Counted from the first letter of the stretch, positions 23,850 through 32,930 are shown. The stretch: DNA of 64,000 nt from Streptomyces sp. NBC_01717 (GCF_036248255.1 NZ_CP109178.1:6262001-6326000); one strand, 5' to 3'. Made by a program: numbers and translations. The notes: generated from the sequence alone by a model not told the origin.

Positions 23850-24779
23850 TCAGGACTTGAGGCCCGGCCAGGTCACTCCGGTGAGCTGCTCGGACGCCAC
23901 CCACAGTCGTTCGCCCGCCACGTCGTTCAGCGTCCAGCGCGCCCGCCAGGACGGGGCGGGCGCACCCCGCCAGCCCAGCAGCTTCGGGCCGGTGAACGAG
24001 TCGGGACGCACGCCGGGCGCGGTGGCCGCGTACAGCGTCGGCAGCGCACCGGACGACGCGGGCTGGGCAACGATCCGGTTGCCCAGTTCGAAGACCCGTT
24101 CCGCCGCCTTGCGGTTCTCCATCCGTACGCCCGCGGTCTGCAGATTGGTCGCCGCGTAGCCGGGGTGTGCGGCGGCGGCCACGATGCCCGAGCCGGACGC
24201 CGCGAGCCGGCGCGCCAGCTCATGGACGAAGAGCAGGTTCGCGGTCTTCGAACGGCCGTATGCGATCCAACGGCGGTAGTTGCGCTCGCTGTTGAGATCG
24301 CCGATGTCGATGTTGGACGCGGCGTGCATCGCGCTGGACACGCTCACCACCCGGGCCCCGGGGGTGTCGAGCAGCTTGGGCAGGAGCAGGCCGGCCAGAG
24401 CGAAGTGCCCGAGGTGATTGACGCCGAACTGGGTCTCGAAGCCGTCGGCCGTCCTCCCGTACGGCAGGGCCATCACACCCGCGTTGTTGATCAGTAGGTC
24501 CAGCCGGTCGGACGGGTACGCCGCCGCGAACTCCCGTACGGAGGACAGGTCGGCCAGATCCAGGGCTGCGAACTCCACCCGTGCGCCCGGCACTGCAGCC
24601 AGGATGCGCGACTCGGCCTCCTTGCCGCGGCTCTCGTCCCGGCACGCCAGCAGCACCCGCGCGCCGCGGCGCGCCAGCTCCCGTGCGGTGACGAGTCCGA
24701 TACCGCTGTTGGCTCCGGTGACCACGGCCGTGCGGCCGCTCTGGTCGGGGATGTCGCTCGCGTTCCAGCCCTGGGTCAT
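23850..24779 (-). CDS. Short-chain dehydrogenase/reductase
   Basis: NAD(P)-dependent oxidoreductase of 309 residues. The cofactor motif TGANSGIG is at about 20-27, and NNAG at about 91-94. The catalytic Ser region is VSSAM, and Tyr/Lys lie in YGRSKTANLL. Overall it resembles the retinol dehydrogenase/WWOX-like branch of the SDR family that streptomycetes carry in many copies. Substrate unknown. Transcribed toward the VOC gene. Confidence 0.88.
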   Translation of the reverse strand: MTQGWNASDIPDQSGRTAVVTGANSGIGLVTARELARRGARVLLACRDESRGKEAESRILAAVPGARVEFAALDLADLSSVREFAAAYPSDRLDLLINNAGVMALPYGRTADGFETQFGVNHLGHFALAGLLLPKLLDTPGARVVSVSSAMHAASNIDIGDLNSERNYRRWIAYGRSKTANLLFVHELARRLAASGSGIVAAAAHPGYAATNLQTAGVRMENRKAAERVFELGNRIVAQPASSGALPTLYAATAPGVRPDSFTGPKLLGWRGAPAPSWRARWTLNDVAGERLWVASEQLTGVTWPGLKS

Positions 24780-24855
24780 GGATCAAGCGTACGGCCGGGA
24801 TCTGTTGGCCGGAATCGGCTGGGGCGCGTTCCTGGCCCGGTCTTCGCGGAACCCG

Positions 24856-25215
24856 TCAGGCGGCGCGCACCGCGAAGACCGGGACGCGTACCTCGTCGTC
24901 GTCCAGGCAGGCGCCCGTCGCCAGGTCGAAGCGCTGCTTCAGCAGCGGCGAGGCGACGAACGGGCGCCCCTCGACGGACCCGACCAGGCCGCGCGAGAGA
25001 ACGTACGCCCCGGTGAACGGATCGCGGTTGTCGATCGCGTACGCGCGCCCTGCGCGGTCGACGAAGAGCGCGACCTGCCGGCCGTCCGGAAGGAGTGCGG
25101 CGATGCCGCGCCCGGGAATCAGCCGCGACAGCTCACAGACCGTGAACCAGTCGGTCCCGTCGGTGAGTTGAAGCACCGGAGTCTGCTGTGCCGTCTCCAT
25201 CGTCCGTGCGGTCAT
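24856..25215 (-). CDS. nirD: Assimilatory nitrite reductase small subunit NirD
   Basis: A 119-residue Rieske-fold protein (MTARTMETAQQTPVLQLTDG) ending in the VPVFAVRAA strand. The segments LFVDRAGRAYAIDNRDPFTG and VSSV-like GSVEGRPFVASPLLKQRFDL match NirD. The Cys/His iron-sulfur ligands of true Rieske proteins are absent, as normal for NirD. Its ATG overlaps the nirB stop (ATGA), so translation is coupled. It assembles with NirB in NADH-dependent reduction of nitrite to ammonium. Confidence 0.93.
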   Translation of the reverse strand: MTARTMETAQQTPVLQLTDGTDWFTVCELSRLIPGRGIAALLPDGRQVALFVDRAGRAYAIDNRDPFTGAYVLSRGLVGSVEGRPFVASPLLKQRFDLATGACLDDDEVRVPVFAVRAA

Positions 25216-27800
25216 CGGGAAGAGGTCCCTTCGAGAGTGCGGACAGCGAGCACCGGACCGGCGAGGATCTCCAGGTCGGGCTTGACCTGGTCGCGTTCCG
25301 GGACGAACTGCACCGACGGGTCGGGTGCATCGGGTGCGTTGACGAAGGTGACGAACCGCCGCAGCCGCTCCGGGTCGTTGATGGTCTCGGCCCACTCGTC
25401 GCGGTAGCCGGCGACATGGTCGGCCATCATCCGCTCCAGCTCCGCGCAGAGCCCCAGTGAGTCGTGGACGACGACGTCCCGTACGTGGTCGAGGCCGCCC
25501 TGGATGCGGTCCAGCCAGGTCGAGGTGCGCTCCAGACGGTCGGCGGTCCGGATGTAGAACATCAGGAACCGGTCGATGAGGCGCACCAGTTCGGCGTCGG
25601 AGAGGTCCTGGGCGAGCAGGTCCGCGTGGCGCGGTTCGGCGCCGCCGTTGCCGCCCACGTACAGGTTCCAGCCGCCCGCGGTGGCGATGATCCCGAAGTC
25701 CTTGCCCCGAGCCTCCGCGCATTCCCGGGCGCAGCCGGACACCGCCGACTTCAGCTTGTGCGGCGAGCGCAGCCCGCGGTAGCGCAGCTCCAGGTCGATC
25801 GCCATCCGCACCGAGTCCTGCACGCCGTACCGGCACCAGGTCCGGCCCACGCAGGACTTGACCGTGCGCAGCGACTTTCCGTACGCGTGCCCGGACTCGA
25901 ATCCGGCGTCCACCAGACGCGTCCAGATCAGCGGCAGCTGGTCGACACGGGCGCCGAACATGTCGATCCGCTGGCCCCCGGTGATCTTCGTGTAGAGGCC
26001 GAAGTCGCGGGCGACCTCCCCGATCACGATCAGCTTCTCCGGGGTGATCTCGCCTCCCGGGATCCGCGGCACGATCGAGTACGAGCCGTTGCGCTGGAGG
26101 TTGGCCAGGAAATGGTCGTTGGTGTCCTGCAGGGCCGCCTGCTCGCCGTCCAGCACATAGCCGCTCGCGCCGAGCGTCGGAGCCAGCGACGCGATGATCG
26201 AGCCGACCGTCGGCTTGCAGATCTCGCAGCCGTCCCCGCCGCGCGCGGCCTCACGGCCGTGCGAGTCGAGCAGTTCCGCGTACGAGGTGATACCGAGGGT
26301 GCGGACGATCTCGTACAACTCGCTGCGCATGTGCGAGAAGCAGCCGCACAGGCCCTTGTCCTGGCTCTGCGGCAGCAGCTGCCCGATCACCTTCACACAA
26401 CTGCCGCAGCCGGTACCCGCCTTGGTGCACTTCTTCACCTCGGACAGTGTGGTGTGCTCGCAGATCGAGCCCTTGGTGACGTTGTGGCAGGAACAGATCA
26501 CCGCGTCGTCCGGCAGCGCGGACGGGCCGAGTGTGACCGGACCGCCCGCACCGGCCGGCAGCACCAGCTGCTCCGGGGCGACCGGCAGGACCGTCCCGGT
26601 CATCGGCCGCAGCGTGCCGTACTGCTCGGCGTCCCCGACCAGCACCCCGCCGAGCAGGGTGCCGTCCCGGCCGATCACCAACTTCTTGTAGACGCCGGTG
26701 CGGGAGTCCGCGTACACCACGTCGAGGCAGCCCTCGGCCGTGCCGTGCGCGTCGCCGAACGACGCCACGTCCACCCCGAGCAGCTTCAGCTTCGTCGACA
26801 GATCGGCGCCGGTGAACGCCGCCGTCCCGCCCGTGATCACCTCGGCGGCCGTCTGCGCCATCTCGTAACCGGGCGCGACGAGTCCGTACACCCGGCCGTC
26901 CGCGGCCAGTGCGCACTCGCCGATCGCGAAGACCGCCGGGTCGGAGGTGCGGCACTCCTCGTCGACGATGATGCCGCCGCGCGGTCCGACCGCCAGACCG
27001 CAGTCGCGGGCCAGCTGGTCCCGGGGGCGGACCCCCGCCGAGAAGACCACCAGGTCGGTGGCGAGCGACGAACCGTCGGAGAGTGCCATGCCGGTCACCG
27101 CGCCGTCCTCGCCCGCGGTGACCTCCTGCGTACCGACACCCGCGTGCACGGTGAGGCCCATGGACTCGATGGTGCGCAGCAGCGCCGCGCCACCGCCCTC
27201 GTCGACCTGCACCGGCATCAGCCGGGGCGCGAACTCCACGACGTGCGTGTCGAGCCCGAGCCCCTTCAGAGCGCCCGCCGCCTCCAGCCCGAGCAGCCCG
27301 CCGCCGACCACCGCACCGGTGGTCGCCGTCCTCGCGTACTCCTCGATGGCGAGGAGGTCCTCGATGGTGCGGTAGACGAAGCAGCCCGCGGCGTCCTTGC
27401 CGGGGACCGGCGGCACGAAGGGGTACGAGCCGGTGGCCAGCACCAGCGTGTCGTACGTGAAGGTCTCCCCGGAGCGTGCCGTGACCGTACGGGTCTCGCG
27501 ATCCACGCTCTCGGCAGGGTCACCGAGACGCAGCTCGAAGCCGTGCCGGTCCATGAAGTCGGGTTCGGCGAGCGACAGCTCGTCCGGGGTCCGCCCGGTG
27601 AAGTACGAGGTGAGCTGGACCCGGTCGTAGGCGGCGCGAGGCTCCTCGCAGAGCACGACGACCCGGGCGGTGCCTGAGGTCGCGGTCAGTCCGCGGTCGG
27701 CAAGCGCCTCCAGGAACCGCTGGCCGACCATGCCGTGTCCGACGACCACGATCGTGGGCACCGGGGCGGTGTGGTCGGTCGGGGGAGTGGACACCGGCAT
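25212..27800 (-). CDS. nirB: NADH-dependent nitrite reductase large subunit NirB
   Basis: Cytoplasmic siroheme enzyme that reduces nitrite to ammonium. The 862-residue protein has an FAD/NAD(P)H domain (VVVGHGMVGQRFLEAL at about 20). Next come BFD-type [2Fe-2S] cysteines (CSCHNVTKG...CTKAGTGCGSC) and a second Cys pair (CGCFSH...CEICKP). The siroheme/4Fe-4S domain follows, with CVGRTWCRYG and SGCARECAEARGKD. The ATG at 27800 has GGAGG 8 bp upstream. It follows the FAD reductase gene by one base and overlaps nirD, forming one operon. Confidence 0.95.
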   Translation of the reverse strand: MPVSTPPTDHTAPVPTIVVVGHGMVGQRFLEALADRGLTATSGTARVVVLCEEPRAAYDRVQLTSYFTGRTPDELSLAEPDFMDRHGFELRLGDPAESVDRETRTVTARSGETFTYDTLVLATGSYPFVPPVPGKDAAGCFVYRTIEDLLAIEEYARTATTGAVVGGGLLGLEAAGALKGLGLDTHVVEFAPRLMPVQVDEGGGAALLRTIESMGLTVHAGVGTQEVTAGEDGAVTGMALSDGSSLATDLVVFSAGVRPRDQLARDCGLAVGPRGGIIVDEECRTSDPAVFAIGECALAADGRVYGLVAPGYEMAQTAAEVITGGTAAFTGADLSTKLKLLGVDVASFGDAHGTAEGCLDVVYADSRTGVYKKLVIGRDGTLLGGVLVGDAEQYGTLRPMTGTVLPVAPEQLVLPAGAGGPVTLGPSALPDDAVICSCHNVTKGSICEHTTLSEVKKCTKAGTGCGSCVKVIGQLLPQSQDKGLCGCFSHMRSELYEIVRTLGITSYAELLDSHGREAARGGDGCEICKPTVGSIIASLAPTLGASGYVLDGEQAALQDTNDHFLANLQRNGSYSIVPRIPGGEITPEKLIVIGEVARDFGLYTKITGGQRIDMFGARVDQLPLIWTRLVDAGFESGHAYGKSLRTVKSCVGRTWCRYGVQDSVRMAIDLELRYRGLRSPHKLKSAVSGCARECAEARGKDFGIIATAGGWNLYVGGNGGAEPRHADLLAQDLSDAELVRLIDRFLMFYIRTADRLERTSTWLDRIQGGLDHVRDVVVHDSLGLCAELERMMADHVAGYRDEWAETINDPERLRRFVTFVNAPDAPDPSVQFVPERDQVKPDLEILAGPVLAVRTLEGTSSR

Positions 27801-27801
27801 G

Positions 27802-29025
27802 TCAGTAGCCTCCGTCGTTGGTGAGCAGATGGAGCAGGGACGTTTCGGCGGGGAGCGGTTCGTCGTCCTCCCAGGTCCGGGCGAGGGTGCCGACCGCGGC
27901 GAGATCGCCGAGCAGCACACCGCCCGCCAGCCGGTCGCCGCGCACGACGACCGAGCGGTACGCGCCCCGCGTGGCGTCGGCGAGCCGGACGACGTCGTCG
28001 CCGGGCAGTGGCCGGGACTCCCCGAACGCGGCCAGATCGAAGGGGCCCGCGGGGCCGGCGGCCGGACCGTGCAGAGTGAGCCGGGTCAGGGCGCGGGTCC
28101 CCTCGTAGCGGGCGGGCCGCCCGGCCAGCACCTGGGCGAGCACATCGGCCTGCTCCTGCGCCGGGCCCGCCAGGCCGTACACGGTGCCGCGGTGCTCGGC
28201 ACAGTCGCCGACCGCATGGATGTACGGATCGGAGGTACGCAGCTCGTCGTCGACGACGATGCCCCGGCGCACGTCCAGGCCGGCCGCCTGCGCGAGCCCG
28301 GTCCTGGGACGTACCCCGCAGGCCAGCACCGTGATCTCGGCCGCCAGCTCGTAGCCGTCGGCGAGCTCCACCGCCCGCACCGCGCCGTCGGCGCAGCGCA
28401 GCCCGCGCACCCGGCACTCGGTGTGCACCTCCACGCCGAGACTCTCCAGATGGCGCCGGAGCAGCCCGGCCGATTCGGCGTCCAGCTGCCGTTCCATGAG
28501 GTGCTCGCCCTGCTGGGCCAGCACCACCTGCGCACCGCCTGCGGCGAGCGCCCGGGCGGCGGACACACCGAGCAGTCCGCCGCCGATGACGACGGCGCGC
28601 ACACCCCGGGTGTCGGCACGCACCGCTTCCCGCAGCGCAAAGCAGTCGTCGAGCGTACGGAACGCATGCACCCCGTCCGGCATCGTGGTGCCGAGTCCGC
28701 GGAGCGGCGGCAGCACCGGGTTCGACCCGGTGGCCAGCACCAGCCGCCCGTACCGCACGACGCTTCCGTCGTCGCAGTGCACCAGCCGGTCCGCCCGGTC
28801 GATCCGTACCACCCGCACCCCGCGCCGCACCTCGGCCGGGGGCAGGGCGATGACCTCGGCCGCGTACCGCCCCGCCAGCACCTCCGCCAGCAGCACCCGG
28901 TTGTACGGGGCGTGCGTCTCCTCGCCGATGACGGTGACGCCGGGCACCCGGGCGGCGAGCCGCGCGCCCGCCATCCCGGCGCCGATCACCACCACACGTG
29001 CCGCGTCCGCCGTCTCTGTCGTCAT
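27802..29025 (-). CDS. FAD-dependent NAD(P)H reductase of the nitrite operon
   Basis: A 407-residue flavoprotein (MTTETADAARVVVIGAGMAG) with the FAD GxGxxG motif, a second NAD(P) dinucleotide fold (AVVIGGGLLGVSAARALAAG at about 147-166) and the C-terminal FAD segment SDPYIHAVGDCAEH. It resembles the N-terminal flavin module of NirB without the iron-sulfur parts. It is first in the operon, one base before nirB. It may supply electrons to NirB or to the nitrate reductase at 36266. The true partner is not shown by sequence. Confidence 0.85.
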   Translation of the reverse strand: MTTETADAARVVVIGAGMAGARLAARVPGVTVIGEETHAPYNRVLLAEVLAGRYAAEVIALPPAEVRRGVRVVRIDRADRLVHCDDGSVVRYGRLVLATGSNPVLPPLRGLGTTMPDGVHAFRTLDDCFALREAVRADTRGVRAVVIGGGLLGVSAARALAAGGAQVVLAQQGEHLMERQLDAESAGLLRRHLESLGVEVHTECRVRGLRCADGAVRAVELADGYELAAEITVLACGVRPRTGLAQAAGLDVRRGIVVDDELRTSDPYIHAVGDCAEHRGTVYGLAGPAQEQADVLAQVLAGRPARYEGTRALTRLTLHGPAAGPAGPFDLAAFGESRPLPGDDVVRLADATRGAYRSVVVRGDRLAGGVLLGDLAAVGTLARTWEDDEPLPAETSLLHLLTNDGGY

Positions 29026-29048
29026 GGTGAGCAGCCTGTGCGGCGGGT

Positions 29049-29086
29049 GTTACCCGACCGGATCCTCGCTGTTTCCCGGGAGGAAC
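29049..29086 (-). promoter_or_regulatory. GlnR-type box upstream of the nitrite reductase operon
   Basis: Read toward the operon, four 5-mers each separated by exactly 6 bp are found: GTTCC, GAAAC, GATCC, GTAAC. This fits the known GlnR pattern gTnAC-n6-GaAAC in tandem. The box ends 23 bp before the ATG at 29025. nirB is an established GlnR target in S. coelicolor, from memory. Confidence 0.75.
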
Positions 29087-29144
29087 CTTGCGCTCAGCGT
29101 CTCCGGAAGCCGTCTGTGAGGGTGCTGCGGTGCGGGAACCTCAG

Positions 29145-29183
29145 AGTTGGCTCAACTTTCCGCGGATCCGGACGGGAAAGTTG
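29145..29183. promoter_or_regulatory. AGTTG/CAACT repeat cluster upstream of TSUP permease
   Basis: AGTTG (29145-29149), CAACT just after it, and AAGTTG (29178-29183) form two nested inverted repeats. One of them is CAACTTTCC (29153-29161) paired with GGAAAGTTG (29175-29183). They lie 36-74 bp before the permease start, a likely operator. Confidence 0.55.
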
Positions 29184-29218
29184 GACGGGACACGTATCTC
29201 GTCCTTACAGTCGCGACC

Positions 29219-30004
29219 ATGCCCGACATCACCCTGACCACCCTTGTCGTCCTCTGCCTCGCCGCTGCCGCCGCGGGCTGGATCGATGCGGTGGTCGGCG
29301 GCGGCGGACTGCTCCTGCTGCCCGCGCTGCTGCTGGGCCTGCCGCACGTCCCGGCCGCGCATGTACTCGGCACCAACAAGGCGGTCGCGATCGTCGGTAC
29401 CTCGGGCGCCGCCGTGACCTACGCGCGCAAGGCGCCGGTGAAGGTCGGGACGGCCGTCCGGATCGGGCTCATGGCGCTGGCCGGATCGATGACCGGCGCC
29501 TTCTTCGCTGCCGGGATCAGCAGTGACGTGCTGCGTCCGGTCATCATGGTGGTGCTGCTGGCGGTCGCGGCGTTCGTGATGCTGCGGCCCCAGTTCGGCA
29601 AGGAGGCCGCCGGGGCCACGGACCGCAAGGTCACCCGGGCCCGTACCGTCACCGCGATCGTGCTGGTCGGCGGCGGTATCGGCTTCTACGACGGGCTGTT
29701 CGGGCCCGGTACCGGTACGTTCCTGGTGCTCGCGCTGACCGCCGTGCTCCACCTCGATCTGGTGACGGCGTCCGCCACCGCCAAGATCGTCAACGTCTGC
29801 ACCAACGGTGGCGCCCTCGCGATGTTCGCCTACCAGGGCAATGTGATGTGGCAGCTGGCCGCGCTGATGGCGGTGTTCAACCTGGTGGGCGGGCTGCTGG
29901 GCGCACGGACGGCGCTCCGGAAAGGGAGTGAGTTCGTCCGGGGCGTACTGCTGGTCGTGGTGTTCTCACTGGTCGCGCGACTCGCCTTCGACCAGTGGTC
30001 GTGA
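29219..30004 (+). CDS. TSUP family permease (TauE/SafE)
   Basis: A 261-residue integral membrane protein with about eight helices in two repeats. The first repeat opens with AAAAAGWIDAVVGGGGLLLL and the second with GGGIGFYDGLFGPGTGTFLV, the paired G-rich signatures of the sulfite/organosulfur exporter family. The ATG at 29219 is chosen as the first residue of the family's usual N-terminus. It is divergent from the nitrite reductase operon; whether it moves nitrogen or sulfur anions is unknown. Confidence 0.9.
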   Translation: MPDITLTTLVVLCLAAAAAGWIDAVVGGGGLLLLPALLLGLPHVPAAHVLGTNKAVAIVGTSGAAVTYARKAPVKVGTAVRIGLMALAGSMTGAFFAAGISSDVLRPVIMVVLLAVAAFVMLRPQFGKEAAGATDRKVTRARTVTAIVLVGGGIGFYDGLFGPGTGTFLVLALTAVLHLDLVTASATAKIVNVCTNGGALAMFAYQGNVMWQLAALMAVFNLVGGLLGARTALRKGSEFVRGVLLVVVFSLVARLAFDQWS

Positions 30005-30019
30005 GGGTGCGGGCGGGGG

Positions 30020-30643
30020 TCACCGCACGCCGGTGAGGTGCGCGTACGCCACCACATTGCCCTGGTAGCCGGTGGTCTTCGAGAAGCCGCCGCCGCAGGT
30101 GATCAGCCGCAGCGAGGCGTTCTGCGAGGGGCCGTACACCCTCTGGTCGGGGAAGTCCTTGTTCGCGTACACCTCGATGGCGTCGAGCGAGAAGACGGCG
30201 GTGTGCCCGTCCCGGCGGTCCACCTCGATGGTGCTGCCCTTCGCCAGGGATCCCAGGTTGTAGAAGACCGATCGCCCCTGCGCGTTGTCGACATGACCGG
30301 CGACGAGCGCGGTGCCCTTGGCGCCGGGCGGGGTGCCGTCCTTGTACCAGCTCACGACGTTACGGTTCTCGGCCGGCGGCACGGCGAGACTGCCGTCGGA
30401 CCTGAGCCCGAGCCGGATCATCGGGGCGTCCACCCTGATGCTGGGGATGCGGAGGCGGACGGGTGTCGAAGGTCGCAGCGGTTCGGCGACCGGTGAGCCG
30501 GGCTGCACTTCGGGACCGGCCGCGAAGGCCTGGGCCGCGGTCGGCTGCGGCGGCATCAGCTGGGTTTCGGAGCCGTTCCGGATCAGCCAGATGCCGACGA
30601 GCACTGCGGCGGCGACCAGCCAGCCCTTGGCCTTCTGGGGCAC
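30020..30643 (-). CDS. Class F sortase
   Basis: A membrane-anchored cysteine transpeptidase of 207 residues. The N-terminal signal anchor is WLVAAAVLVGIWLI at about 8-21. A linker follows, then the sortase barrel with the catalytic His in VAGHVDNAQGRSVFYNL and the catalytic Cys in RLITCGGGF. Class F sortases are actinobacterial and mostly without known substrates. The GTG start has GGAGG upstream. It lies 104 bp after the Gly-rich surface protein gene in the same direction, so that protein is a candidate partner. Confidence 0.9.
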   Translation of the reverse strand: MPQKAKGWLVAAAVLVGIWLIRNGSETQLMPPQPTAAQAFAAGPEVQPGSPVAEPLRPSTPVRLRIPSIRVDAPMIRLGLRSDGSLAVPPAENRNVVSWYKDGTPPGAKGTALVAGHVDNAQGRSVFYNLGSLAKGSTIEVDRRDGHTAVFSLDAIEVYANKDFPDQRVYGPSQNASLRLITCGGGFSKTTGYQGNVVAYAHLTGVR

Positions 30644-30746
30644 AGTTGTCCTCCGGGGTGGAGAAGGTGGGAATGGGTCCCGTCCCGGTGGCGCGAGGCC
30701 ACCGGGACGGAATCCTGGCGGTGACGGGGGCGTGGATACGCCCCCG

Positions 30747-31655
30747 TCAGCTGCCGGCCTGCGTGCCGCTCGCCCGACGACGCAGGAGCCAGGCTCCGCC
30801 GACGGCGGATGCGGCGAGAACGCCGACGCCCGCCGCGATCTGGGTGGTGTCCGGGCGGACGGAGCCGCCTACACCAGTTTTGACGTGCCCGGAAGGACCG
30901 CTGGGCGAGTCGTAGCTGTCGCCGCCACCGTCCCCGTTCCCCGTGTCGCGTCCGCCGTTTCCGTTTCCGTTCCCGGTGTCGCGTCCGCCGTTTCCGTTTC
31001 CGTTCCCGGTGTCGCGTCCGCCGTTTCCGTTTCCGTTCCCGGTGTCGCGTCCGCCGTTCCCGTTTCCGTTCCCGTTTCCGTTCCCGGTGTCGCGTCCGCC
31101 GTTCCCGTTCCCGTTTCCGTTCCCGTTCCCGGTGTCGCGTCCGCCGTTCCCGTTCCCGTTCCCGGTGTCACGTCCGGTGTCGCCCCCGGTATCGGATTGC
31201 CCGCTGGAGGTGCCGAGCCCGAAGGGGTTCGCGTTCCCGAGGAGGTTCTCGCCCCTGGCGGCAAGGTCGTCCAGGGAAGGCACGCTGGACCCGCTGCCCG
31301 GGTCGTCACCGGAGGCGTCGTCCTGCCCGGTGTCCGTACTGTCGTCCTGTCCGGTGACCTTTTCCGCACCGGTCTTCTCCGGCACCCTGAACGTGTCGGC
31401 GAGCACGTCCTTCTCGGTGGCCGGTGCCAGTGTGAGTACCCCTGCCTTCAGGGAGTTCGCATGCCCGGTGGCCCTTGCGTCGCTCCCGGAGGGCATGGTT
31501 CCGACCGGGTCCCCCGAAGCCGCGGCGGCCGGAGATATCTCCGGTGAACCGAGCTCTCCTGCGTACGCTGACGGCGCGGCGGTGAAGAGGCCGATCGCAG
31601 CAACGGTGAGAGCTGCGGCGGCGGTGCCGGTCACGAGGCGGGCAGGACGGGGCAT
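30747..31655 (-). CDS. Secreted repeat-rich surface protein with C-terminal membrane anchor
   Basis: A 302-residue exported protein. The Sec signal peptide (MPRPARLVTGTAAAALTVAA...) has a probable cut after SAYA at about residue 32. An acidic region, a run of about seven GGRDTG(NG)n repeats at about 160-240, and a C-terminal tail follow. The tail has a hydrophobic helix (AAGVGVLAASAVGGAWLL) and RRRAS, like a cell-wall sorting signal but with no LPxTG-type motif that I can find. The ATG at 31655 has GGAGG 8 bp upstream. Its neighbour is a class F sortase. Function unknown; it may be a flexible wall stalk. Confidence 0.8.
   Translation of the reverse strand: MPRPARLVTGTAAAALTVAAIGLFTAAPSAYAGELGSPEISPAAAASGDPVGTMPSGSDARATGHANSLKAGVLTLAPATEKDVLADTFRVPEKTGAEKVTGQDDSTDTGQDDASGDDPGSGSSVPSLDDLAARGENLLGNANPFGLGTSSGQSDTGGDTGRDTGNGNGNGGRDTGNGNGNGNGNGGRDTGNGNGNGNGNGGRDTGNGNGNGGRDTGNGNGNGGRDTGNGNGNGGRDTGNGDGGGDSYDSPSGPSGHVKTGVGGSVRPDTTQIAAGVGVLAASAVGGAWLLRRRASGTQAGS
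30930..31180. repeat. Coding minisatellite, 27-45 bp units
   Basis: About seven imperfect units built from CCGTTTCCG/CCGTTCCCG hexamer-like steps and GGTGTCGCGTCCG lie inside the surface-protein gene. Unit lengths differ by 6-bp (NG) steps, the mark of slippage expansion and contraction. All changes keep the reading frame. Confidence 0.85.
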
Positions 31656-32098
31656 GGGGGGTTCCTCCGAGCGAAGGCGCTGGCTGGTGTCTCCTGACTC
31701 CGAGCTAACGGGCGGCCCGCCGTCCACGCCTGCTGACGTCGAGTCAGCTTTCACTCGATCGGCCCGGCCCTGCCTCCTTGCCGGGCGGTATATCTGCAGG
31801 TCAAATCCCTGTTTGAGGAGGGGGCGACCCGTCCCGCGACACGCCGTGCCGATTGGGTGACGACCTTCGGGACATGAGTGGTGTACGTCACATGCATGAC
31901 CTCGTCGGCCCCGGGCACACGCACATCACCCCCCACGGGACGGCTTCTTCGGCCGCCCGGCCGCCGTCCCCATCGGACCCACTCCCCCCTGGGTCCGATG
32001 GGGACGGCCTCCTTTTCGGGGTGAAGCCGAGCGGCCCGGCGGCCGCAATTGCAGTCGGCCGGGTGGTCGAGCGCCCTGGAGCCGCCGCGTGGGCGACC
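31656..32098. other. Intergenic region with strong hairpin
   Basis: No gene is supported. GCCGTCCCCATCGGACCCA (31963-31981) pairs perfectly with TGGGTCCGATGGGGACGGC (31990-32008) around an 8-base loop. TCCTTTT follows on the + strand. This is a probable terminator for the minus-strand aminotransferase gene that ends at 32099. The rest should hold the promoter of the surface-protein gene. Confidence 0.8.
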
Positions 32099-32890
32099 TC
32101 AGACGGTGTCCCAGGGGGCGCCCTCGTACGCCAGCCCCACCTGCTTCATCAGTTCCTCGTCGACGGTGAACTCCGCGTCGTCGATCCGCCGGATCGGTGC
32201 GATGCCCTGCGAGTTGGTGAGGAACGCCGATCGGAAGGCGCCGATCCCGTCCAGCGTCACCGGTCGCCGTACGGACGCCAGTCCGGCCCCCGGAAGTTCC
32301 TGTTCCAGCAAGGCCATGGTGACGCCGCGCAGCGACGGTGCGGCGGGCCAGACGACCGAAGCGCCGTCCCAGAAGGCGATGTTGGTGATCGCGCCCTCGG
32401 TCACCGCTCCGTCCGGCGCGGTCAGCAGTGCCTCGTCGAAGCCGGCGCGTGCGGCGAGCCGACCGTAATACGTCTGGCCGAACTCGCCGGGGCGCTTGAT
32501 GTGTGGCGCGGTGCGGACGTACGGAACGGACATCAGGCTGTGCGGTTCGGGGGACTTCTGCGCCGGTCCGCGCACCGTGACCATGACCGTCGCCTCCGTG
32601 TCGCCGGGCGGCAGGAAGGCGTACACCCGGGTCGAGGCGTCCCGTGCCCCCGCACCGTCGAGTGCGTGCCGGATCAGCTCGCGGATCCGTTCGCCGTCCA
32701 GGCGGTGGTCGAACAGTTCCTGGTTCGCGGCGTCCAGCCGGGCCAGGTGGAAGGCGAGGCCACGCACCCTTCCGTCCCTGACCTGCATGGCCGTGAAGTG
32801 GCCGTAGTTGGAGAAGGCGGGGATCAGGAGATCCGCCTCCGTTGCTGCGTGTCCGTTGAACTCGGCGTACAGGGGTGCGGCGGTCGTCAT
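32099..32890 (-). CDS. Class IV aminotransferase-like protein
   Basis: Fold-type IV PLP enzyme of 263 residues, related to branched-chain aminotransferases and 4-amino-4-deoxychorismate lyase. Recognisable parts are FTAMQVRDGRVRGLAFHLAR (N-terminal domain) and TYYGRLAARAGFDEALLTAP. GAVTEGAITNIAFWDG is the conserved E-x-x-x-S/T-N-x-x cofactor region. SLRGVTMALLEQ is also present. The usual catalytic Lys position cannot be confirmed by eye (K in HIKRPGEF is the candidate). The ATG at 32890 has GGTGG upstream. Substrate unknown. Confidence 0.8.
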   Translation of the reverse strand: MTTAAPLYAEFNGHAATEADLLIPAFSNYGHFTAMQVRDGRVRGLAFHLARLDAANQELFDHRLDGERIRELIRHALDGAGARDASTRVYAFLPPGDTEATVMVTVRGPAQKSPEPHSLMSVPYVRTAPHIKRPGEFGQTYYGRLAARAGFDEALLTAPDGAVTEGAITNIAFWDGASVVWPAAPSLRGVTMALLEQELPGAGLASVRRPVTLDGIGAFRSAFLTNSQGIAPIRRIDDAEFTVDEELMKQVGLAYEGAPWDTV

Positions 32891-32930
32891 GTGTTCCACC
32901 GTATGCCGAAGGGGTGGACGATGCGGCTTG

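Noticed and set aside
25464..27677. A 737-codon plus-strand frame opposite nirB
   Set aside because: Antisense shadow of nirB, with low-complexity Arg/Val/His-rich translation and no recognisable domain.
31751..31936. 61-codon minus-strand frame before the surface-protein gene
   Set aside because: No ribosome site or motif. It lies in a probable promoter region.
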